Below, in pieces: positions 35,054 to 43,851 of a stretch of DNA of 64,000 bases. The notes beneath the pieces are model-generated. The model made no database searches. It was given only the letters and a program-made list of their open reading frames with translations, and was not told the origin of the DNA. This stretch comes from an uncultured Opitutaceae bacterium (GTDB taxonomy: Bacteria > Verrucomicrobiota > Verrucomicrobiia > Opitutales > Opitutaceae): positions 62,001 through 126,000 of the forward strand of contig CALFXL010000066.1 in assembly GCA_937958045.1 (NCBI GenBank), given 5' to 3'. Made by a program: the position numbers and the translations under genes. Every line of letters begins with the position of its first letter. Position 1 is the stretch's first letter.

Positions 35054-36178
35054 TCAGCGCATCCGCATCGTCAGCCAAGCGCCGACCGCCAGCATCGCGG
35101 CGCTCGGCAAACACGCCGCCGTCACCGGATCGATGGTGCCGCGCATACCCAGCGCGTTTCCAATCTGCAGCAGAACATAATACGCGAGAAACAATCCGAG
35201 CGACTTCGACACGCCGACCGCCGGATTCACGCGCACGCCGCTCACCGCAAACGGGATCGCCAACGCGATCACGATCAACGGCACCAGCGTGTCGGCGATC
35301 AGGCTGTAATAACGCACGGCGTAGATCGTGACCTTCGGATTCTCCTCCACGCGGAAATAATCGATGATCCGCTGCAGTTGGAAAAACGAAAGATCCTTCG
35401 GCTTCACGTCGAAGACCGTCATCAGCGCCGGATCTTCTTTGAAGTACGGAAACGCTCGCTCCGCGAATGGCCGGCTCGTGATCACATCGCCCGTCGTCGT
35501 GTCGAACATCGTTTCACGTCCGTCATAGAACGTCCACGTACCCTCCGCCGGATCGTACTTCGCCTGCGCGCCGTAGATGCGGAGTTTTTCGCGACGCTGC
35601 AGATCGAGCTCCGACACCGTCACGCCGTATCCACGAAATGCATACCGGTTATACCGGTTCATGATCCACATGCGGCCCTGACGCTGATTGTCGAATGTCA
35701 CCACTTGCGACACGCCGCCCATCGTGGTCTCGCCCGCCGACGTCGCGTGACGGTATTTCAAATAGTCCATCAGCGACGCCGACGCTTCCACCGACCACGG
35801 CACCACGCTGGCATTAAGTCCCCACATCACGCCGCACAGCACCAGTCCCGCCATCCAAATCGAACGGGTGATGCGAAAGATACCGAGCCCCGCCGCGCGC
35901 ATCGCGGTGATTTCGTTCCAGCGATGCAACTGTCCCAGCGCATACAATAACGACACCAACAGCACCACCGGCAACACGACGCCGAGGAAGCTCGGGACCT
36001 TGATCGCGAAATACATCACCGTGTTCGCGAACCCGGCATCGTACCGCATCAGGTCCTCGAAGTCGTCGTACATCGTTTGGATGAGCAGCAGTCCGAGCGT
36101 GGCGAGCAGTACCAGCCCGAAGATGCCCAGCCATTCACGCAAAATATGCCGATCGATCAGGTTCAATGTGCGGCTCAA
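35054..36178 (-). CDS. LptF/LptG-family LPS export permease
   Basis: Inner-membrane subunit of the lipopolysaccharide transporter that extracts LPS with the LptB ATPase. 374 residues with the family pattern: two N-terminal helices (EWLGIFGLVLLATLGLLLIQTMYDDFEDLM), a third and fourth hydrophobic group (VVLLVSLLYALGQLHRWNEITAMRAAGLG with the coupling-helix RAAG), a soluble jelly-roll middle (residues about 125-250) and three C-terminal helices. The downstream convergent gene ends only 6 bases away. Whether it is LptF or LptG is unclear. Confidence 0.87.
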   Translation of the reverse strand: MSRTLNLIDRHILREWLGIFGLVLLATLGLLLIQTMYDDFEDLMRYDAGFANTVMYFAIKVPSFLGVVLPVVLLVSLLYALGQLHRWNEITAMRAAGLGIFRITRSIWMAGLVLCGVMWGLNASVVPWSVEASASLMDYLKYRHATSAGETTMGGVSQVVTFDNQRQGRMWIMNRYNRYAFRGYGVTVSELDLQRREKLRIYGAQAKYDPAEGTWTFYDGRETMFDTTTGDVITSRPFAERAFPYFKEDPALMTVFDVKPKDLSFFQLQRIIDYFRVEENPKVTIYAVRYYSLIADTLVPLIVIALAIPFAVSGVRVNPAVGVSKSLGLFLAYYVLLQIGNALGMRGTIDPVTAACLPSAAMLAVGAWLTMRMR

Positions 36179-36313
36179 TTCAGCAGCCTGCGGCGGCGTG
36201 GCAATAGCGCGCTTTATTACGCGAATTCATCAATGACCGCCAAAGCCCTCATTTAAGCGGCTGTTGCGAAAATCCCCGTTGCAGTCGGCGCATCCACTGT
36301 TAGCTCGGACGCC

Positions 36314-37921
36314 ATGTCTCACCCCAAAGAGGCTTGGTCATCCCGCCTCGGCATCATCCTGGCCGTGGCCGGCAGCGCTGTCGGCTTGGGAAATTTCCTG
36401 CGTTTCCCCGGTCTCGCGGCTCAATACGGCGGCGGCGCGTTCATGATCGCGTACTTCATTTCGTTCCTCCTCATCGGCATCCCGATCGGTTGGGCGGAAT
36501 GGACCTTCGGTCGCCATGGCGGCAGCCTCGGCTATCGATCATCGCCCGGCATTTTCCATGCGATCGTGAAAAGCCGTTACGGGAAATTTCTCGGCACCAT
36601 TGGCCTGGTCATCCCGATCGTCATCTACACGTACTACTGCTACATCGAAGCGTGGTGCCTGGGTTACGCGCTCAACGCGGCCGTCGGTAACCTGTCCCAG
36701 CCAGGCCTGAACTACGGTGAGTTTTTTGCCAATTTCACGGGCGCGATGACGGACGGTGTCGCGCTGCGCTTCGGCATCTACGACGTCGGGATTTTTGTCC
36801 TCATCGTCTTCGTGCTGAACTTCTACTTCATCTACCGCGGCATCTCCAAAGGCATCGAAACGGTCTGCAAATACGCGATGCCCGCGCTGATTCTCATCGC
36901 GGTGATCGTCTTGGTGCGTGTATTGACGCTCGGTACGCCCGATCCCGCCAAGCCCGATCAAAACGTGATCAATGGTCTCGGCTTTATGTGGAATCCGCGC
37001 GACATCGCGGAAGGCCTGAAAAACCCGCAGCTCTGGCTCGCCGCCGCCGGCCAGATTTTCTTCACGCTCTCCATCGGCTTCGGCGTCATCATCACCTACT
37101 CGAGCTATCTCTCCCGCAAAGACGATGTCGTGCTCAGCTCGCTCACCGCCTGCGCGACGAATGAGGTCTGCGAAGTCGGTCTCGGCGGACTCATCACCAT
37201 TCCCGCGGCGTTCATGTTTCTCGGAGCCGCCGGCATCGTCGGCCAGGGAACCTTCGGTCTCGGTTTCCAAGTGCTTCCGCAAGTCTTCGCGCGCATGCCG
37301 GGAGGCGAAATCTTCGCCACGATTTTCTTCATTCTTCTCTTCCTCGCCGCGATCACGAGTTCGCTCTCCATGCTTCAACCCGGCATCGCGTTTCTCGAAG
37401 AAGGTTTTGGCCTGAAGCGAAAAGCCTCCGTCGCCTTCCTCGGCCTCGTCACCGCCTGCGGTTCGCTCTTCGTGTGGTATTTTTCGAAGGATTTGAAAGC
37501 GCTCGACACCTTCGATTTCTGGGCGGGCACCTTGATGATCTTCGTTCAGGCCACGATCCTCATCATCGTTTTTGCATGGGGCATCGGAGTGGAAAAAGGG
37601 TGGCAGCTCATGCACGAGGGCGCCGTGATCCGCGCGCCGTCGGTCTTCAAGTTCGTCATCAAATACGTCACGCCGACCTTCCTCCTCGCCGTCTTTGTCC
37701 TCTTCCTGCTGAACAATGTCTTCGGCTGGAACTTCGCGTTCGGCGAAGCCGCGCGCTTCGAGCCCACCAGCTACGTGCGCGATCTCATCGGCCCCGAACC
37801 CAGTCAAGTCGCGCGAGCCGGCGTCCTCTTCATCGGCGCGCTCTTCGTATCGATCTTAACCCTCACGCATCTGGCAGGGAAAAACTGGACGACTCGTCCA
37901 CCCTCCCCTGGCCGTAACTGA
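36314..37921 (+). CDS. NSS-family sodium-dependent amino-acid transporter
   Basis: Twelve-helix LeuT-fold symporter, 535 residues. Helix 1 carries the sodium/substrate signature AVAGSAVGLGNFLRFPGLAAQYGGGAF; helix 6 region contains QIFFTLSIGFGVIITYSSYLS, also conserved in the family. Substrate is probably a neutral or hydrophobic amino acid; bacterial members with a small partner gene import methionine or alanine. Its partner, a one-helix subunit, follows 7 bases after the stop. Confidence 0.93.
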   Translation: MSHPKEAWSSRLGIILAVAGSAVGLGNFLRFPGLAAQYGGGAFMIAYFISFLLIGIPIGWAEWTFGRHGGSLGYRSSPGIFHAIVKSRYGKFLGTIGLVIPIVIYTYYCYIEAWCLGYALNAAVGNLSQPGLNYGEFFANFTGAMTDGVALRFGIYDVGIFVLIVFVLNFYFIYRGISKGIETVCKYAMPALILIAVIVLVRVLTLGTPDPAKPDQNVINGLGFMWNPRDIAEGLKNPQLWLAAAGQIFFTLSIGFGVIITYSSYLSRKDDVVLSSLTACATNEVCEVGLGGLITIPAAFMFLGAAGIVGQGTFGLGFQVLPQVFARMPGGEIFATIFFILLFLAAITSSLSMLQPGIAFLEEGFGLKRKASVAFLGLVTACGSLFVWYFSKDLKALDTFDFWAGTLMIFVQATILIIVFAWGIGVEKGWQLMHEGAVIRAPSVFKFVIKYVTPTFLLAVFVLFLLNNVFGWNFAFGEAARFEPTSYVRDLIGPEPSQVARAGVLFIGALFVSILTLTHLAGKNWTTRPPSPGRN

Positions 37922-37928
37922 CACTCTC

Positions 37929-38081
37929 ATGACCCCTGGTGGCTGGATCAGTCTCATCCTTTCCGTCGGCGGCGTGCTCACGCTGTTCTCGTGGTGCATT
38001 TATCGCGTGTTGAAAGCACCGGAGCGCGAACACGATCTCGCCCACATCGAACCGCAAGACCGCGCACACGCCGACGAATAA
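37929..38081 (+). CDS. Small one-helix NSS transporter subunit (MetS-like)
   Basis: 50-residue protein, too short for most gene predictions: TPGGWISLILSVGGVLTLFS as a transmembrane helix, then CIYRVLKAPEREHDLAH and an acidic tail. The position, 7 bases after the NSS transporter stop, and the pattern (one N-terminal helix, then basic/acidic tail) fit the methionine/alanine import family small subunit (MaAIMP/MetS). Family assignment is by context and pattern, not by search. Confidence 0.75.
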   Translation: MTPGGWISLILSVGGVLTLFSWCIYRVLKAPEREHDLAHIEPQDRAHADE

Positions 38082-38115
38082 TCGCTTGTAGTGGTTTTCC
38101 ACTACACGAGCTTGT

Positions 38116-39315
38116 TCATGGTTTTCCTTCGGGACGCAGCGGCTTGTCCTCATCCGGCGTCTTCGATTCGTCCCGCGCGGATCCTTCTTTGGCCGCTTCA
38201 TCGGGTTTTAATACGCCGCCTTCGTCCGGCGTGAAAATATCGCCTTCCAATCGCTCCGACAGCGCCTGGCCAAAACCATGACGCAACAGATTGCCGATCG
38301 CCGCGAGCAGCCCGATGTCCGCATCTCCAAACTCACCCGCAAAAGGCACGCGCGTCGCCACCTGATCGCGCGGTTTGTTTTTCACCAAGTGCGCGAGCGC
38401 CCCGACTATGTTTTCCCAAATGCGCTGCGTGACGGGTTTGTTTTCGTCGGCGACGTTGTTGAAATCGAGGTCCTCGAAAAACGGTTTGATATAACCTTCG
38501 TAACGCCCATCGGCCGCGGCGACTTCGAGAAAGAGCTGAAACTTGCCGCGCGAGACATCGACATTCGCATACGCGAGCAAGAACTCGTTGAGCGCCCGCA
38601 AATCCACGTCGCGCAGCTCGAGATCCAACTTAAAACGCGGCTGTTCCGCCAACCAGTCCACTCCGCCCATCAGCCGCAGATCGCCGTCGCCGATCGTCGT
38701 GCCTTCGATCAACACGTGCGCCGGCATTCCTTCCTCCGTCGCCTTCCGGCGATTTCTTAAGCCCGTGATGGTCGCATCGAGATCGCGGATCTCGATATCC
38801 ACCTTGGGATCGGCAGTTGTATCCAAAAAACGGATAACGCTGTCGTCGATCTCCAGTCGCGTGATCTCGATCGGGAAAAGATCCTCGATCACTTCCTGCC
38901 AGCGTCGGTCGCCCTCCTTCTGACTGCTCTCGGCCGTGGGACCACTTACCAGCGTCAACGCAGCTTCCTCCAACTCGATATCGCCCACGATGCGCCCGCG
39001 AAACAGATCCCGCCATGCGAGCGAAAAATCGATCTTCTTCGCCGCAAAAAACGGCTCCGACACCTCGCCGCTCGTTTTGCGAATTTCAACCTCCTCGAGT
39101 TGATACGCACCGCGCCACAAATGGAGGTCAATGTCCCCAACGCTGCCCGAATAATCAGGAATATTTTGCAGACGCCGATTGATTGCCGACTCCAGCATGT
39201 ACGGCAGCGCAAAGCGCAACGCCACTACCAGCAAAACGACGATCACCAGCACGCCGCGACTTCGGCGCCACCAGCGCGAAAGACGGCTCGCTGATGATGG
39301 ATTCGTTGAAGGCAT
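38116..39315 (-). CDS. DUF748/AsmA-like membrane-anchored protein
   Basis: 399 residues. One N-terminal membrane helix (VLVIVVLLVVALRFALPYML) followed by a beta-rich periplasmic part (IDLHLWRGAYQLEEVEIRKTSG, LEEAALTLVSG, ITRLEIDDSVIRFLDTTADPKVDIEIRDLDATITGLRN), as in DUF748/AsmA-type proteins that bridge the inner and outer membranes and are implicated in lipid movement. Acidic Asp/Glu/Lys-rich C-terminus. The start is placed at ATG 39315; the open frame up to 39453 is GC-rich and non-conserved. It contains one copy of the 13-mer TGTATCCAAAAAA. Confidence 0.75.
   Translation of the reverse strand: MPSTNPSSASRLSRWWRRSRGVLVIVVLLVVALRFALPYMLESAINRRLQNIPDYSGSVGDIDLHLWRGAYQLEEVEIRKTSGEVSEPFFAAKKIDFSLAWRDLFRGRIVGDIELEEAALTLVSGPTAESSQKEGDRRWQEVIEDLFPIEITRLEIDDSVIRFLDTTADPKVDIEIRDLDATITGLRNRRKATEEGMPAHVLIEGTTIGDGDLRLMGGVDWLAEQPRFKLDLELRDVDLRALNEFLLAYANVDVSRGKFQLFLEVAAADGRYEGYIKPFFEDLDFNNVADENKPVTQRIWENIVGALAHLVKNKPRDQVATRVPFAGEFGDADIGLLAAIGNLLRHGFGQALSERLEGDIFTPDEGGVLKPDEAAKEGSARDESKTPDEDKPLRPEGKP
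38818..38830 (-). repeat. 13-mer TTTTTTGGATACA, copy 2 (inside a coding region)
   Basis: Exact copy on the minus strand, within the coding strand orientation of the DUF748-like gene. Copies 1 and 3 lie outside genes. Confidence 0.7.
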
Positions 39316-39459
39316 GATCACGAACGGACCGCGCGTGCTCGCACCAGTGCTCCCGCAAACGCTACCGGGCCGCTCCCCGATAGCGACGGAACGCGTTGAC
39401 TGTCCATCGCCCCGCCCATTGCCCGTTGCCCCGGGCGCCCATCGAAATTGCACTCAATC

Positions 39460-42114
39460 ATGCGCCCCATCCTGTCTCCGTCGCTCCTCGCGACTGCTTT
39501 TATCTCCACGTTAGCCATCGCTGCTTTCGGCTCCGACCAACCCGCTCGCTCCGCTGACAATCCCCTCGCCTGGCCCGAGGTAAAACGGGAGTACAAGCCC
39601 TGGACTCGCTGGTGGTGGATGGGCTCCGCCGTCGACAAAGAAAACCTCACGCGCGAGCTCACCGAATTCGCTGAAGCCGGACTCGGCGGCGTCGAAATCA
39701 CGCCCATCTACGGAGCGAAAGGTTACGAAGAGCGTTTCATCGATTTTCTCTCGCCGAAATACATTGAGATGCTCGCCCACACGACCGCCGAAGCCAAACG
39801 CCTCGGTCTCGCCGTCGACATGGCGACCGGCACCGGCTGGCCCTTTGGCGGCGCCTTCACGCCAGTCGAAGACGCCGAGTTGAAAATCGAAATCAAGGAC
39901 GGCCAATTCACACCGCGCCTCACGGGCTTCAAAGTCAAACGCGCCGCTCCCGGCGCCGCCGGCCTCGTTCTCGATCCGTACTCGCCCGACGCGATCAAAC
40001 GCTATCTCGCACATTTCGACAAAGCGCTCGCTTCACTCCCACGCGGAGCGATCCACGGCCATTTCCACGACTCCTTCGAGTACACCGCCAACTGGACGCC
40101 TGCGCTTCTCGAAAAATTCAAAGAGATGCACGGCTACGATCTCACCGCACACATCGATACGCTCAGCGGTAGTGGAAATTCGGATACAATCGCCCGCATC
40201 AAATCCGACTACCGCGAAGTCCTCGCGCAACTCCACATGGACTACATGCACGCGTGGGGCGACTGGGTGCGCAGCCAGGGCGGCGTCGTTCGCAACCAAG
40301 GTCATGGCGCTCCCGCCAATCTCCTCGATCTCTACGCGCTCGCCGATGTGCCCGAAACCGAAGTCTTCGGCGCCACCAACTTCCCCATTCCCTGCTATCG
40401 CTTCACGCCCGGCGAAATCAGCTACAACGAAACACAACCGCTCATCAACCGCTTCGCCGCGTCCGCCGCACACGTCACCGGCAAGCCGCTCATCTCCTCG
40501 GAAACGTTCACCTGGCTCCGTGAACATTTCCACGAGGCGCCCTCGCAGATGAAGCCCGAGCTCGATCAGCTCTTTCTCACCGGCATCAACCACGTCTTTT
40601 ATCACGGCACCGCTTATTCGCCGGCTGACGCTCCTTGGCCCGGCTGGCTCTTCTACGCCTCGACGCAATACAACAACCGCAACCCGCTCTGGCGCGACAT
40701 CGCCGACGGCCTCAACGCCTACATCACCCGCGCCCAATCGCTCCTGCAAAGCGGCCAGCCCGATGCCGACGTTTTGGTCTATTGGCCCTTCCACGATCTC
40801 CTTCACACCGCCGAGGGCTGGGAACGTAAATTCTCCATGCACGGCAAGGAATGGCTGACCGAAACCTCGACGGGAAAACTCGCCCAACAGCTCATCGACC
40901 AAGGATTCCAATTCGACTTTGTATCCGACGCTCAACTACAGGCTGCCTCCGTCAAGGACCGCGTGATCACGACCCAAAGCGGGGCTCGTTACACCCGCAT
41001 TCTCGTTCCCCAAGCGAAGTTGATGCCGGCAAAAACACTTCAGCATCTTGTCGATCTGGCAGAGAAAGGCGCAGCCATCCTCTTTCTGGGAGACTTGCCT
41101 CGCGACGTGCCAGGCTTTGCCCGGCTGGATGAGCGCCGTCATGAGTTCTCCGCCGCTCTCGCCCGATTGAAATTCAACGACAGCGCGCCTGTCCGCATCG
41201 CCCGCATCGGACAGGGAGCCGCCGCCAATGGCGACGATCTTGACCAGCTCTTGGAACGCACGGCGACGCCGCCAGCCTTCCATGCGGAACAGGCGCTGAG
41301 CATCTTGCGACGCCGCTTGGACGACGGGCGTTTATTCCTCTTCGCCAACCTAACCGATCGCACATTCGACGGTCCGGTGACCTTCCCGCACTATGATGAA
41401 TCGGCTGTCTTTTATGACGCTCGCTCGGGGAAAACCGGTGTGGCCGCTCGCGCCCCCTCCACGATCGAATTGCCCGCTGAAGCCGCTCAACCCTTCACGC
41501 TTCGCCTCCAACTCGCCCCCGGCGAATCCATCTTCGTCCGCACCTTCACGAAAGAAAACGTCACCGGCCCTGCCTGGAAATATCTCGACCCCATCGGCGA
41601 GCCAACGCCGCTCAGCGGTGACTGGCGTGTGACCTTCCTCCGCGGTGGCCCAGAGCTTCCACCCGCCTTCAGCATCGCCAATTCCAAGCTCGCGTCGTGG
41701 ACTGAGCAGAGCCCGGCGCACGAGCGTTTCGCCGGCACCGCGCGCTACGAACTCACCTTCGATCTCCCCGCGTCGCCCGCTGGCGCGAGCGGCGACTGGT
41801 TGCTGGATCTCGGCGATGTGCGCGAAACTGCGCGCGTGTTCGTCAACGAAACCGAAGTCGATCTCCTCTGGTCGTTGCCCTTCCGCACGCGGATCGACGC
41901 GAAGCATCTCAAACCTGGTCGCAACACCCTTGCCATCGAAGTCACCAATCTCGCCGCCAATCGTATTCGCGATCTGGATACACGCGGCGTGAAGTGGGCC
42001 AACTTCTACGACGCGAACGTCGTCAACGTGAACTACAAGAAAATGGACGCCGCCAGCTGGCCCGTGATGCCCGCCGGCCTGCTCGGCCCGATCACACTCA
42101 CACCGCTAAAGTAG
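39460..42114 (+). CDS. Exported alpha-L-rhamnosidase, GH106-like
   Basis: 884 residues with a signal peptide (SLLATAFISTLAIAAFGS). The family pattern of GH106 is seen near the N-terminus: WTRWWWMGSAVDKENLTRELTEFAEAGLGGVEITPIYG, followed by a TIM-barrel region (GLAVDMATGTGWPFGG, GHFHDSFEYTANWTP, SSETFTWLREHFHEAPSQMKPELDQL) and C-terminal beta domains. It removes terminal rhamnose from pectic or other plant polysaccharides; the exact substrate is unpredicted. Start at ATG 39460; an in-frame TTG 12 bases earlier is less likely. Divergent from the DUF748-like gene. Confidence 0.85.
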   Translation: MRPILSPSLLATAFISTLAIAAFGSDQPARSADNPLAWPEVKREYKPWTRWWWMGSAVDKENLTRELTEFAEAGLGGVEITPIYGAKGYEERFIDFLSPKYIEMLAHTTAEAKRLGLAVDMATGTGWPFGGAFTPVEDAELKIEIKDGQFTPRLTGFKVKRAAPGAAGLVLDPYSPDAIKRYLAHFDKALASLPRGAIHGHFHDSFEYTANWTPALLEKFKEMHGYDLTAHIDTLSGSGNSDTIARIKSDYREVLAQLHMDYMHAWGDWVRSQGGVVRNQGHGAPANLLDLYALADVPETEVFGATNFPIPCYRFTPGEISYNETQPLINRFAASAAHVTGKPLISSETFTWLREHFHEAPSQMKPELDQLFLTGINHVFYHGTAYSPADAPWPGWLFYASTQYNNRNPLWRDIADGLNAYITRAQSLLQSGQPDADVLVYWPFHDLLHTAEGWERKFSMHGKEWLTETSTGKLAQQLIDQGFQFDFVSDAQLQAASVKDRVITTQSGARYTRILVPQAKLMPAKTLQHLVDLAEKGAAILFLGDLPRDVPGFARLDERRHEFSAALARLKFNDSAPVRIARIGQGAAANGDDLDQLLERTATPPAFHAEQALSILRRRLDDGRLFLFANLTDRTFDGPVTFPHYDESAVFYDARSGKTGVAARAPSTIELPAEAAQPFTLRLQLAPGESIFVRTFTKENVTGPAWKYLDPIGEPTPLSGDWRVTFLRGGPELPPAFSIANSKLASWTEQSPAHERFAGTARYELTFDLPASPAGASGDWLLDLGDVRETARVFVNETEVDLLWSLPFRTRIDAKHLKPGRNTLAIEVTNLAANRIRDLDTRGVKWANFYDANVVNVNYKKMDAASWPVMPAGLLGPITLTPLK

Positions 42115-42117
42115 TGC

Positions 42118-42130
42118 TTTTTTGGATACA
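42118..42130 (+). repeat. 13-mer TTTTTTGGATACA, copy 3
   Basis: Begins 4 bases after the GH106 stop codon, and its last bases form the left arm of a small hairpin. Confidence 0.7.
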
Positions 42131-42173
42131 GGCCGTCATCGCCTGTTTATAGGATCCGCAAGACCTGTAGGTC
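42128..42173. repeat. Two small hairpins after the GH106 gene
   Basis: ACAGGC/GCCTGT (42128-42133 with 42141-42146) and the palindrome GACCTGTAGGTC (42162-42173). They precede the main terminator and may be repeat-derived. Confidence 0.45.
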
Positions 42174-42221
42174 CTGTAAACTTCGACTTGATCACGGCCT
42201 CCGCAGCACTCCGCCCCACAA

Positions 42222-42251
42222 AAAAGCCGACCGGATTTCCGGTCGGCTTTT
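42222..42251. terminator. Bidirectional terminator between GH106 and phosphorylase genes
   Basis: AAAAGCCGACCGG (42222-42234) pairs perfectly with CCGGTCGGCTTTT (42239-42251) across ATTT, giving U-runs on either strand between convergent genes. Confidence 0.93.
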
Positions 42252-42277
42252 GTATTTTGGAGATTTGATCGTCTGCC

Positions 42278-43621
42278 TCAGGCGACGCGCTCCACCACCA
42301 GCGGCGGCGGGGTCGGGCGCTTCGGCGCGAGACGGTAGGCGTTCTTGAAGTACTCGAGCGCCTGCTCGAGCTTCGACTCGTCGTTGTAGTGGATCATCAT
42401 GAGCGGCTCGCCCTGTTTGACCTGGGTGCCGACCTTTTTGATTTCGGAAACGCCGACGGAGTAATCGACCTTGTCGTTCGGGCCGGTCTTGCCGGCGCCG
42501 AGCAGATGCACGCCGTGCGCGATCATCGCCGCGCTGATGGTGTGCACATAGCCGCGTTTCGGAGCGGGCAATTTGCGGACGTGTTTCGCCTGCGGGAATT
42601 TCTCAGGATGATCGATGAATGACGGATCGCCGCCCTGCGCTTTGACAAGCTCCTTGAACTTCTCGAGCGCGGAGCCGTCGGTGAGGTGACGCTGCACGGT
42701 TTGTTTGGCCGAAAGCGTCGAACCCGCGACACCCGCGAGGCGCACGATTTCCATGCCGAGCTTGAGGACGAGTTCCTTCATGTCCTCCGGACCTTCGCCC
42801 TTGAGGAGCTGGATCGCTTCCTTGATTTCGAGCGCGGTGCCGACGGTGTCGCCGAGCGGCTGGTTCATGTCGGTCACGAGCGCGACACAGCGGCGCTTCA
42901 TGGAGCGACCGACACGCGTCATTGAGCGAGCGAGTTGTTTGGCTTGTTCGAGATCCTTGATGAAGGAGCCGTTGCCCCATTTCACGTCGATCACGAGCCC
43001 TTCGGAACCTTCGGCGAGCTTCTTGGAAAGCACGGAACCGGTGATGAGCGGAAGGCTCGGGATGGTGCCGGTTTCCTTGCGCAGTTCGTAGAGTTTGCCT
43101 TCCACGGGAGCGAGGTCCTCGGTCTGCGCGACGATGGCGCCGCCGATCTTGGAAAGCTGATTGGAGAACTGATCGTTGGAGAGATTGCCCTTAAAACCGG
43201 GGATCGCCGCGAGTTTCTCGAGCGTGTTGATCACGTAGTCGTGCTCCACACCGCACATCATCGGGACGACCACGCCACTGGCCATGGCGAGCGGCACGAG
43301 GACGAGCGAGGTTTTGTCGCCCACGCCACCGGTCGAGTATTTGTCGATCTTCGGTTTGGCGATGTGGGACAGGTCGATCACTTCGCCCGATAGCATCATT
43401 TCCTCGGTGAGGTCGGCCGTTTCTTGCGCCGACATCCCGGTGAAATAAATCGCCATCGCCAGCGCAGCCAGCTGGTGCTGGGGCATGTCCCCGTCGAGCG
43501 TGCTATCGATGATGTAGCGGATTTCCTCTTGGGTGAACTCACCGCCGTCGCGCTTCTTTTCGATCAAGAATTCGAACGTCGGTTTGATAAACCTCCTGGG
43601 AGGCAGCGTGCGTTTTGTCAT
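42278..43621 (-). CDS. Divergent pyrimidine-nucleoside (thymidine) phosphorylase
   Basis: Member of the nucleoside phosphorylase family II, which split pyrimidine nucleosides with phosphate. 447 residues; the phosphate loop KYSTGGVGDKTSL, the YELRKETGTIPSLPLITGSVLSKK segment with the pyrimidine-contacting Arg, Ser and Lys, TDMNQPLGDTVGTALE, and the C-terminal barrel-sandwich domain (KVDYSVGVSEIKKVGTQVKQGEPLMMIH) are all there. Strikingly, the normal GRGLGHTGGT loop with the catalytic His (E. coli His85) is replaced here by GVEHDYVINT at residues 124-133. The gene is otherwise intact, so substrate or chemistry may differ; the symbol deoA is therefore withheld. Confidence 0.85.
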   Translation of the reverse strand: MTKRTLPPRRFIKPTFEFLIEKKRDGGEFTQEEIRYIIDSTLDGDMPQHQLAALAMAIYFTGMSAQETADLTEEMMLSGEVIDLSHIAKPKIDKYSTGGVGDKTSLVLVPLAMASGVVVPMMCGVEHDYVINTLEKLAAIPGFKGNLSNDQFSNQLSKIGGAIVAQTEDLAPVEGKLYELRKETGTIPSLPLITGSVLSKKLAEGSEGLVIDVKWGNGSFIKDLEQAKQLARSMTRVGRSMKRRCVALVTDMNQPLGDTVGTALEIKEAIQLLKGEGPEDMKELVLKLGMEIVRLAGVAGSTLSAKQTVQRHLTDGSALEKFKELVKAQGGDPSFIDHPEKFPQAKHVRKLPAPKRGYVHTISAAMIAHGVHLLGAGKTGPNDKVDYSVGVSEIKKVGTQVKQGEPLMMIHYNDESKLEQALEYFKNAYRLAPKRPTPPPLVVERVA

Positions 43622-43851
43622 TTGTGATACGGCGTAAAAGGAAAAGCCCGTCCGGCGGGCAGCAAAGTTTACGAGCCAAACCTCCTCCGTTAAAAAGTCG
43701 AGCCAAAACTCCCCCGAGCTTGTGGGGGTTTGCCAGCTTTTTCGACGACATCCACCGCAAAACGCTTCCCTTTTCCGTTGGTGATCAACGGCTCGCCTTC
43801 TGTGGAAATTGAGTCTTGCCGCGCCGCGCGCCGGGCCGGTTGTGTGAGCGG

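Noticed and set aside
42278..43621. Frameshift explaining the altered loop in the nucleoside phosphorylase
   Set aside because: Neither alternative frame over 43226-43255 restores GRGLGHTGG, and the flanks align without gaps.
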